In this document: piece after piece, positions 1 to 5,739 of the stretch | Layout: every line of letters begins with the position of its first letter | How positions within the stretch are numbered: position 1 is the first letter of the stretch | Origin: Bacteriovoracaceae bacterium | GTDB lineage: Bacteria > Bdellovibrionota > Bacteriovoracia > Bacteriovoracales > Bacteriovoracaceae | Direction: 5' to 3' | Length of the DNA stretch: 7,244 bases | Assembly (NCBI GenBank): GCA_023146355.1 | Contig: JAGLCH010000275.1 | Span: 1-7,244 of the forward strand | Notes under the pieces: generated by a model | Told to the model about the DNA's origin: nothing | What the model saw: only the letters and a program-made list of their open reading frames with translations | Database searches by the model: none | Position numbers and translations under genes: made by a program

Positions 1-1836
1 AAGTCCCATCAGCCACCCCATTTTTCCCCTATCCAAACTTTTGTTTCCGCCGACCACACCGTCACTAGAAACAGACTCCAAATCATTATTTTTAGCTTTA
101 TCTCCAACACTCGGAGACCCTGCAGCTACGCATTCTTGAGCCCTATTTCCGGAGTAGCCTAGATAGTCCTCAAAATCATTAGACCTCAATACAAACCTGA
201 GCTTACTCACGCCATTTACCCCCTTTTTTCCCACCAATACTCTACTAAACACCTTCTTATAGGCATTTTTAAGTGCCGGCCGATCACCTTCCTCAATTAA
301 ATCCATCACTCTTTGAATACGTTCCATCAATCCTTTTAGATCAAGAGCAGTTTTTTGAAAGATCTCCTTACTTTTACCCATAAGATCACGTGCCTTATGA
401 ACTTTATCTATTTTCTCCCTAATACTCTTAGTCTGTGTTTTATACTCTGTTCTAAAGATCTTTGCTTCTTCCATGTCATCATCCGATAGCAAGAAATCCA
501 TTCTCTTATCCAACTGAACTCTCTCCTTTTCTAGCTCTTTAACTTCTTGATCAAGTTTGATTTTTTCAAACTCCATTAAATCTTTTTTTTGTTCATTTTG
601 ATTCATTGTCTTTTTAAGAGAATCTTTGAAGTTTGATGTCTTATCGATCACCTCCTGTAATATTGCTCTGGCCTGTCCATCGATGTCACCACTGATTAAT
701 GTGACCTTGTTCAGTTCGTTTCGATAATAGGTTTTGTTTTTCGCTTTAACATGTACTCCATGAAAGCTACTGCCATCCTCTTCCAGCTTTAAGAGACCAG
801 AAAGCAGGTGAATGTAATCACTATTCTTACCATTTCCCACTTTTTCAACCACTCTCTCAACCTGTTCCCACAACTTAAGATCGATGACACACCCATGTGG
901 CAAATCAATCACCTCATACCGCTCATAAGGCATTAATCGTTTCTGCTTCTTCTGTTTGTTTTTAAAATTTACTTCCCATCTCCCAATGTATTTTTTATTT
1001 GTAAGAACCGTTTTTAAGGAAGAGGTAGTAAAAGATTCTCCATTTTTATTAAAGATCTTTCGGCACTCACACTCTCTTAAGGTATCCATATAGGAGCCAT
1101 ACTTCACAAAAGTATTCATAATCCACTCAACAGTTCTTAGCTCTTTTTTGTTGGGGGTGTATTTTCCAACGACTTCGACTCCATCTTTTATAAGTTGGTC
1201 TAGCCCCAATACAAGATGAGTACTATTAAGTTTTCCAGAATAAATAAGTGCGGAATGATTTGTTTCCTTCGTTCGCTTTCCAATTTGCTTAGATTCATAT
1301 TCTGCATTCATGGCCATCTGATCTAGTTGAAGAACTTGTTGTGGATTATTTGGATTAAAAGGAAGTCCTCTAATAACTATTTCGCATTCCACATCATTAC
1401 ATCTATTAAAAAAGTCCTTCCATATTCCCGCATCTCTAACGAGTCGGGACAACTCTTTGATGATTATGAAATCATGTATTCCCTGCTTTATTTCCCAATT
1501 CATTCTCTGAAACGCAGGTCTCTTGTCATGCCTTCCTGAAATACCAGGTTCAATGAAGAAATTAACAATCTTGTAATTTACATGCTCAGTATGTGATCTC
1601 TCTTTTGCCTCATCTACATTAATATTAATTTGTTGAAGAAGAGATCCTTTATCAACAAGAACTTGCTCTGAATCTGAAACTCGAAGATAAGCGGCACCTT
1701 CAATGGTGTCCCACTTCTTATTGACTGGCTTCCAATTGTCTAAATACTCTTGAGCCAAGACCTCACACTCATGAACTGCCTTCGCCATAAGAGCTTTTCT
1801 CTCGTTGGCACTCATTTTTTTAGATTTTTCCCTCAT
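1..1836 (-). CDS. Large serine recombinase (site-specific integrase/resolvase family), C-terminus cut by window edge
   Basis: A 612-codon frame runs open from ATG at 1836 to base 1, so the C-terminus is missing. Large serine recombinases integrate and excise mobile DNA through a phosphoserine link. The catalytic domain is clear: YLRVS with nucleophile Ser54 and Gln58, EPGISGRHDKRP at 96-107, and ELSRLVRD at 128-135 with both catalytic arginines (R131, R134). The recombinase domain follows at about 205-335, including SSLKTVLTNKKYIG. Residues 341-373 align with the zinc ribbon (LLSGLL...GSS...YYR), but the cysteines are replaced (L351, D354, N373). A long charged coiled coil spans about 405-490. 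The last 45 residues are Ser/Gly/Asn-rich and may lie near the true end. Ser54 sits far from the N-terminus; family members usually have it near residue 10, so about 40 residues are an extra helical-looking extension. The start is supported by GAGGG seven bases upstream. ATG at 1815 is the alternative. Family assignment is confident; activity is not known. Confidence 0.93.
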   Translation of the reverse strand, partial: MREKSKKMSANERKALMAKAVHECEVLAQEYLDNWKPVNKKWDTIEGAAYLRVSDSEQVLVDKGSLLQQININVDEAKERSHTEHVNYKIVNFFIEPGISGRHDKRPAFQRMNWEIKQGIHDFIIIKELSRLVRDAGIWKDFFNRCNDVECEIVIRGLPFNPNNPQQVLQLDQMAMNAEYESKQIGKRTKETNHSALIYSGKLNSTHLVLGLDQLIKDGVEVVGKYTPNKKELRTVEWIMNTFVKYGSYMDTLRECECRKIFNKNGESFTTSSLKTVLTNKKYIGRWEVNFKNKQKKQKRLMPYERYEVIDLPHGCVIDLKLWEQVERVVEKVGNGKNSDYIHLLSGLLKLEEDGSSFHGVHVKAKNKTYYRNELNKVTLISGDIDGQARAILQEVIDKTSNFKDSLKKTMNQNEQKKDLMEFEKIKLDQEVKELEKERVQLDKRMDFLLSDDDMEEAKIFRTEYKTQTKSIREKIDKVHKARDLMGKSKEIFQKTALDLKGLMERIQRVMDLIEEGDRPALKNAYKKVFSRVLVGKKGVNGVSKLRFVLRSNDFEDYLGYSGNRAQECVAAGSPSVGDKAKNNDLESVSSDGVVGGNKSLDRGKMGWLMGL

Positions 1837-2152
1837 AGTGTAACCCTCGATAGATCTCTTCAAATATCTCACTAAATTCCAAAATAGCGTCCTCAGACAA
1901 CTCTCCCTCTATGGAAGAGCTATAAATTGGAGCATCTTTGGTCTTTTTCTTTAATTCTTTCTTTTTTTTGGCGTAAGCCTCCGCCTTCTTGATGGAGACG
2001 CAGGTCTTACACCATGACTCGTGACCGTCAGATTTGGACTTATTCTTACCAAAACCTGACCATTCCTTGAATTCCTCGCATTTAGGACAGCATTTTCTAT
2101 TTGAAATACTGTCCTCTAGCTTGAATGTGCTTCTTTTCTTGACCTTCACCAA
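1820..2152 (-). CDS. Small lysine-rich zinc-finger-like protein overlapping the recombinase start
   Basis: A 110-residue protein of unknown function. Residues 20-51 carry two CxxC pairs (C22/C25 and C48/C51) in the arrangement KCCPKCEEF...GFGKNKSKSDG...WCKTC. This resembles the short treble-clef or ribbon modules often found beside HNH or endonuclease VII-type nucleases, but no HNH catalytic motif is present. A lysine-rich helix (52-73) and an acidic tail (about 80-105) follow. The likely cellular role is DNA or protein binding; this is inferred from the motif and charge only. Its 3' end overlaps the serine recombinase start by 17 bases, and the recombinase Shine-Dalgarno site lies inside it, so the two are probably translationally coupled. 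An accessory or directionality factor is possible. The start is uncertain: the frame opens right after a TGA, the only nearby starts are TTG at 2152 and GTG at 2149, and neither has a clear Shine-Dalgarno site. Confidence 0.72.
   Translation of the reverse strand: MVKVKKRSTFKLEDSISNRKCCPKCEEFKEWSGFGKNKSKSDGHESWCKTCVSIKKAEAYAKKKKELKKKTKDAPIYSSSIEGELSEDAILEFSEIFEEIYRGLHYEGKI
1844..1848 (-). promoter_or_regulatory. Shine-Dalgarno site of the serine recombinase inside the zinc-finger gene
   Basis: GAGGG on the minus strand, seven bases before ATG 1836 and inside the last codons of the 110-residue gene. It supports ATG 1836 over ATG 1815 (12-base gap from another GAGGG) and indicates that translation of the upstream gene leads directly into the recombinase. 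Confidence 0.7.
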
Positions 2153-2211
2153 TCATGATATGGACTAGATCAACTTCACTAAACTACTTTTTTAAATTAT
2201 TTTCGCTTTTA

Positions 2212-3150
2212 TTAACTTTTTACTAACTTTAAAGGATGCTCTCGAAACTCAAAGCAAGCGACACAACCAGTATGAAAACCTATCGCTAATCGATTGTGAG
2301 GCAGTATTTTGACCCTGCTTGGGAATATCCCCTCATATAGTTTCACCTCATTGATAGTATCGCCGTGCATATCGGTTATAAGAATCTTCTCTTGGTAAAC
2401 CCTAGCAAAGACCTTTCCACTACTGTCCATCGCTCCGACAAGTCCTTTCTCTCCACTGCAGCCACTCTTATTGAACCGTGGGGTACTCTTTTTTCTCTCG
2501 TAATAAGATTCACCCATTGTGTAGATCTGATACTCATTGGCCCATACATCGTCATATATAAAATCGTCCATTGACGGTTGCTCTAGTATCAATTGCAACT
2601 CTCCATCGAGAACCTTGAGCCAGTATAAGTTTTTGGCAGAAGATGCGAGTGCCGCTTTATCTTTTACGCCCTCAATTCGCCTGATACTTCTAATTCTGCG
2701 AGTAGGAATCAAGTCAATTGTATTAATTGTCTTGAAACCATCCAAAGAGAGGTACTCAATAGTTGAACCTAATCGATCATCCCCGTAGGTGACCATTATT
2801 GTCCCATCTTCAAAGTCGATAATGGATTTGATCTCTCTTCCTCTACTCTCAAGAGAGAACTCTCGCTCAAAGTCTCTGTTTAAAAGTTCTAGCTCTCCAT
2901 TTTCGTTACCTAAAAGTAACTTTTTAATACCGCCAACTTTAACGATTGATGCAGCAGTGATTGGACTTTTAGACACCTCACACACTTTAATGACTTCTTG
3001 TGTATCAGAATCAACTACGGCCACAGACCGATCTTCTGAAACAGTTATAAACTTATCTTCATCATCAAAATGCTCTACAATCTCCGTCACCCAGCTTCCA
3101 TGAATCTCAAAGACATCCCCAGAAATATTACTTCCTCTAAAATCACTCAT
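2212..3150 (-). CDS. Beta-propeller (WD40/quinoprotein-like) protein coupled to the GHKL ATPase
   Basis: A 312-residue protein, predicted soluble: no signal peptide or membrane segment is seen. It contains a series of degenerate beta-strand units of the WD40 or quinoprotein type. Examples are FITVSEDRSVAVVDSDTQ (34-51), LLLGNENGELELLNRDF (78-94), MVTYGDDRL (119-127), LYWLKVLDGELQLI (175-188), GAMDSSGKVFARVYQEKILITD (239-260) and NRLAIGFHTGCVACFEF (286-302). Spacing suggests about six or seven blades, which would fill the whole protein as one propeller. The repeats are too weak to name a family. Such propellers usually act as protein-binding or sensing platforms. The ATG at 3150 has a perfect AGGAGG six bases upstream, and this site overlaps the stop codon of the ATPase gene, so the two products are almost certainly co-expressed and may form one complex. 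A roughly 60-base gap follows before the zinc-finger gene, with no convincing terminator. Function is unknown. Confidence 0.85.
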   Translation of the reverse strand: MSDFRGSNISGDVFEIHGSWVTEIVEHFDDEDKFITVSEDRSVAVVDSDTQEVIKVCEVSKSPITAASIVKVGGIKKLLLGNENGELELLNRDFEREFSLESRGREIKSIIDFEDGTIMVTYGDDRLGSTIEYLSLDGFKTINTIDLIPTRRIRSIRRIEGVKDKAALASSAKNLYWLKVLDGELQLILEQPSMDDFIYDDVWANEYQIYTMGESYYERKKSTPRFNKSGCSGEKGLVGAMDSSGKVFARVYQEKILITDMHGDTINEVKLYEGIFPSRVKILPHNRLAIGFHTGCVACFEFREHPLKLVKS

Positions 3151-3156
3151 TTCATA

Positions 3157-3162
3157 CCTCCT
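3157..3162 (-). promoter_or_regulatory. Shine-Dalgarno site of the propeller gene, overlapping the ATPase stop codon
   Basis: AGGAGG reads on the minus strand six bases before ATG 3150. The TAG stop of the ATPase (3163-3161) shares bases with it (CTAGGAGG), so a ribosome ending the ATPase stops on this site. This supports termination-reinitiation coupling of the two genes. Confidence 0.85.
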
Positions 3163-4981
3163 AGCTCAAACGCCCAATGTCTTTTCTAATCTCATGCTTC
3201 AATGTTGAGGTTAGATGAAACTGTGGCGTAGCAATTGTTGTTAAGGAAAACTCATCACTTAATATCTTATTCACAATCTCTTCATTCCAATCGTTAGCTC
3301 CACTACGGCCTAATGCCTTGGTATGAATAATTGCATCGACTAAATTAAGCTCATAGCTCCTATGGACTGCCCTTCTTACAACTTTTGCATCTCCTTTTGA
3401 TGTTATTGAGAGACGGTGATTCCAATACTTGATAACTTCATCAATTGGAGCAAAGTCTGCGTTGATGATTAGAGTATTAGTGTTTGGAATGAACTTCCCT
3501 ACTCGATCTTCCATATCTCCGGGTTCACGAATACCAATATCTTCACTCATGGGTTTTACTGACTGCCAGACAACATCTGGATAGTCCGCAATATTCCCCT
3601 GTTGCATTGAATTCTTACCCTTGCGACCACTCCCGTAGATCTCCTTATCTTTGGCACTACTTCCCTTTCGAGAATTGAGATCTTTGATTGGAGTGTCTGA
3701 CGATGGCATATATGGATTATCTCCATCTTCGCATCCAGCCAAATCTCCCTTTTCATTTTTGCGGGTATGATCAAGCACCAGATTGCCATCAATATCTCCC
3801 TTGGTTTGTTGAATGTATTTTGGCACCTTGAACCTGTTAAGGAACTTTTTAAGCATGTCTTTAACCGTAGATGATTGGGCAGTTCCCATCTGGGCATCTA
3901 TGAAGTCACGCAACTTCTTTGGCATATTATCGTTAAACAACTTGCCCATATCATTTATAGACAGAGGATTTCCATTAACCGTCAGTCTTGTCCTTGCAAT
4001 TGCAGCATAGATATTGTCCCCAGTTGGTTCGATATAGATAAAAACCTGTCTCATCCCTGCGTAAACACCAAACCGAGGCAAGTATGAATATGGCGGATAG
4101 GGCTTCTCATACACCTCACCATTAAGAATGATTGCGATATGACCGCAAGAGCCTCCCATGTTCCCCATAATGGTCCCATTGTTCTTTGAAAAATCATTTT
4201 CTTGAATCCACCAGTGTGCATTGAATTCATTAAAAGATAGTGACCCTTTTGAAAGAGACTTCTTATTAAGCAGTCTCTTCATCCCTTGAATTGTTCTATT
4301 CTTCGTCCCTCCATGCTTATCGTTGGAATCTAGGACAGTGATCTGAATCTGAGATGGGATATCGAAGAACTTAGTATTCAAGTATTGGATCAGATACTTG
4401 AATCCGGCCTTATCCTTTTTTCCCTTGTCACTAATTCTTCTGGCAGTGTTCTCATCTAATGACTCTCCAAGAAATGTGACAATTGTCCCACTCTTCTCTT
4501 TCTGAAGAAGCCCAGGCATCAACTTGTTAGTTATAGATTTGGCTTCCTTGATCACATACTTGCTATCAACAAGTGCAATGATGACAATGCTACATTTACC
4601 GTTCTTTTTTGATTTGTAGACCATTCCTTCAGGATTGTTCTTAAAGGCAGAAATCTTACCTCCTACTCCAAAGTTAGCATCCTCGCCATGGGTCTTATTA
4701 GCTCCCTCAACTCCAAGTGTCGCAACTTGATGGATCATCTCATCAAGAGTCATCCCATCGCCATTATCGACAATACAGAGCTTCTCAACCTTATCCTTAG
4801 CTAGATAATAAGGATCAATTCCCCAGAGAATCACTCCCTTTTTAGCATTGGCCCTTTTGATCGCTTCAATAGAGTTAACTGTGTACTCCCTCAGGAATTG
4901 AAGAGGAGGACACTCTGTCCCCATAATGTTTACAAGTGTTGATGGGTTTTCGGCCTTAATTTCTTGCATCTGCTTTTTCAT
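3161..4981 (-). CDS. Bergerat-fold GHKL/HSP90-type ATPase, MORC-like
   Basis: A 606-residue protein. The N-terminal ATPase domain has the full Bergerat set: N-box FLREYTVNSIEA with Glu32 and Asn36, G1 box VDNGDGM (71-77), and G2 box NFGVGGK (103-109). Residues about 245-365 look like the following S5-type transducer, with ARTRL at 329-333. A Gly/Ser/Lys/Asp-rich linker (about 390-465) precedes a helical C-terminal domain (about 470-606). There is no histidine-kinase H-box, Toprim domain or visible nuclease motif, so it is neither a sensor kinase nor a type II topoisomerase subunit. Proteins of this build belong to the MORC/HSP90-like group, whose ATP-driven dimerisation clamps DNA or partners; prokaryotic members occur in restriction and conflict loci. 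The reading frame extends upstream to a GTG at 5047, but ATG 4981 with AAGGAG seven bases before it is the better start, and GTG 5047 lies inside the control palindrome. It is the first gene of an operon with the propeller protein. Exact function is unknown. Confidence 0.88.
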   Translation of the reverse strand: MKKQMQEIKAENPSTLVNIMGTECPPLQFLREYTVNSIEAIKRANAKKGVILWGIDPYYLAKDKVEKLCIVDNGDGMTLDEMIHQVATLGVEGANKTHGEDANFGVGGKISAFKNNPEGMVYKSKKNGKCSIVIIALVDSKYVIKEAKSITNKLMPGLLQKEKSGTIVTFLGESLDENTARRISDKGKKDKAGFKYLIQYLNTKFFDIPSQIQITVLDSNDKHGGTKNRTIQGMKRLLNKKSLSKGSLSFNEFNAHWWIQENDFSKNNGTIMGNMGGSCGHIAIILNGEVYEKPYPPYSYLPRFGVYAGMRQVFIYIEPTGDNIYAAIARTRLTVNGNPLSINDMGKLFNDNMPKKLRDFIDAQMGTAQSSTVKDMLKKFLNRFKVPKYIQQTKGDIDGNLVLDHTRKNEKGDLAGCEDGDNPYMPSSDTPIKDLNSRKGSSAKDKEIYGSGRKGKNSMQQGNIADYPDVVWQSVKPMSEDIGIREPGDMEDRVGKFIPNTNTLIINADFAPIDEVIKYWNHRLSITSKGDAKVVRRAVHRSYELNLVDAIIHTKALGRSGANDWNEEIVNKILSDEFSLTTIATPQFHLTSTLKHEIRKDIGRLS

Positions 4982-4988
4982 TACGCTT

Positions 4989-4994
4989 CTCCTT
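4989..4994 (-). promoter_or_regulatory. Shine-Dalgarno site that sets the ATPase start at 4981
   Basis: AAGGAG reads on the minus strand with a seven-base gap to ATG 4981. It decides against the upstream in-frame GTG at 5047, which would add 22 residues (beginning MLNTFLSRVILC) unlike the rest of the family domain. Confidence 0.85.
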
Positions 4995-5030
4995 GTCTTT
5001 GCGTTTTGTAGACACAATATAACACGGCTC

Positions 5031-5053
5031 AAAAAAGTGTTTAACACTTTTTT
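5031..5053. promoter_or_regulatory. Perfect palindrome, likely operator
   Basis: AAAAAAGTGTT, one T, then AACACTTTTTT: 11-base arms with perfect dyad symmetry around base 5042. It lies about ten bases upstream of the candidate -10 of the ATPase operon, where a repressor would block RNA polymerase. Symmetry with a one-base centre fits a dimeric DNA-binding protein better than an RNA hairpin. The adjacent ribbon-helix-helix protein is the obvious candidate ligand; this pairing is inferred. Confidence 0.65.
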
Positions 5054-5105
5054 GTTAAACTGTATTTTTTACACACATTTATAAAAACAATCTACTGTTA
5101 AACAC
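5039..5105. repeat. Three copies of TGTTAAAC in the divergent control region
   Basis: TGTTAAAC occurs at 5046-5039 (minus), 5053-5060 (plus) and 5096-5103 (plus). The first and third share ten bases, TGTTAAACAC (5046-5037 and 5096-5105). The first copy is one half of the palindrome centred on 5042. Repeated half-sites on both sides of a divergent region are typical of an autoregulated operator, but AT-rich sequence makes chance copies possible. Confidence 0.55.
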
Positions 5106-5148
5106 ATATTTTCATTGAAAATATATAAACTGATGATATTCTGTTAGA

Positions 5149-5739
5149 ATGAAACCTAAGAAAAAGAAGAATAAATCGGACTATCCTATTATGGCCTTTA
5201 GAGTAGATGAAGATTCTAAAAGTGAACTGATGGCAGAAGTAGATCGCTTAACAAATCTATACAATGATAATGTTCGTGATGATGAATATTTATTTAGAAA
5301 AAACGACATTATTATAGAAGCACTGAGAGAAGGGCTGAAATTGCTTTGCAAGAAAGAGACAATGAAACCTTCCTGCACCAATAAAAACAGAGCGAATAGC
5401 CTTGATACAATAGTTGTTCCCACAAGAGCTGAAAGTTTTCAAAATGTATTTATTAAACAAAACTGCTGGCATCCAGTCCGAATAAGTAAGAAACAAAAAT
5501 CGAAATTAAAATATATTGCTGCGTACGTAAGCGCACCAACACAAGCTATAACACACTATGCAAAAATAAAATCGATCGAACCGACTACAGAAGATCCTAC
5601 CAAATATATAATTTACTTCGATGGAAAAGCAAAAGAGATACGATCAATTCCGCGTGGTCAAAGACTTACAATGGCAGGTCCTATATATTGTGAATACAAA
5701 CTGCTAAAGTCGGCTAAAAGCACCGATCAATTGAAATAG
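5149..5739 (+). CDS. Ribbon-helix-helix-like protein with a C-terminal PUA/EVE-like domain; probable regulator
   Basis: A 196-residue basic protein. Residues 12-20 (YPIMAFRVD) form a strand, followed by helices at about 22-38 and 48-67. This is the strand-helix-helix pattern of ribbon-helix-helix DNA-binding domains, as in MetJ/Arc-type repressors and many antitoxins. A short linker leads to a second domain (about 104-196) with CWHPVRI (106-112), YIAAYV (122-127), ITHYAKIKSIEP (134-145) and KYIIYFDGKAKEI (152-164). That pattern recalls a small barrel of the PUA/EVE/ASCH type that I associate with restriction-type proteins; I cannot name the family with confidence. It reads divergently from the ATPase operon across a palindromic region, which suggests it controls both itself and that operon. 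ATG 5149 lacks a clear Shine-Dalgarno site; ATG 5191 is a less likely alternative because it removes the strand. Isoleucine is often ATA here (8 of 16 by hand count) against about 5 of 52 in the ATPase gene, hinting at a different origin. Confidence 0.75.
   Translation: MKPKKKKNKSDYPIMAFRVDEDSKSELMAEVDRLTNLYNDNVRDDEYLFRKNDIIIEALREGLKLLCKKETMKPSCTNKNRANSLDTIVVPTRAESFQNVFIKQNCWHPVRISKKQKSKLKYIAAYVSAPTQAITHYAKIKSIEPTTEDPTKYIIYFDGKAKEIRSIPRGQRLTMAGPIYCEYKLLKSAKSTDQLK

Larger units (their letters stand above)
4982..5148. promoter_or_regulatory. Divergent promoter/operator region between the ATPase operon and the RHH gene
   Basis: This very AT-rich stretch of 167 bases holds the only divergent start pair in the window, so both promoters must lie here. 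For the minus-strand operon a possible -10 is TATATT (5021-5016), with only weak -35 matches (such as TAAACA at about 5043-5038) inside the palindrome. For the plus-strand gene, TTGAAA at 5115-5120 with TATTCT at 5137-5142 (16-base gap), or TATAAA at 5124-5129, are candidates. The first would give a very short leader. No strong Shine-Dalgarno site precedes ATG 5149. Promoter elements are guesses by eye. The palindrome and repeats in the region are listed separately. Confidence 0.6.

Noticed and set aside
1820..2152. HNH nuclease for the 110-residue protein
   Set aside because: The two CxxC pairs resemble the zinc module of some HNH proteins, but no His-Asn-His catalytic segment follows.
2153..2211. 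Terminator or promoter after the propeller gene
   Set aside because: The stretch is AT-rich with A and T runs, but no stable hairpin or well-spaced -35/-10 pair can be seen. A near-direct repeat of AAAGTTA at its edge (about 2214-2230) fits chance.
2365..3103. Three consecutive plus-strand open frames opposite the propeller gene
   Set aside because: They are antisense to a well-supported gene, have no Shine-Dalgarno sites, and their products are Ser/Thr/Leu-rich mirror translations without domains.
3556..3897. Minus-strand 113-residue open frame within the ATPase gene
   Set aside because: It is an alternate frame of the ATPase linker and transducer region with no recognisable domain; the ATPase frame is continuous across it, so it is not a frameshift remnant.
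5031..5053. Rho-independent terminator
   Set aside because: The palindrome has a stem with only A-T pairs outside a GTG/CAC core and lies upstream of both divergent genes, so an operator fits better.
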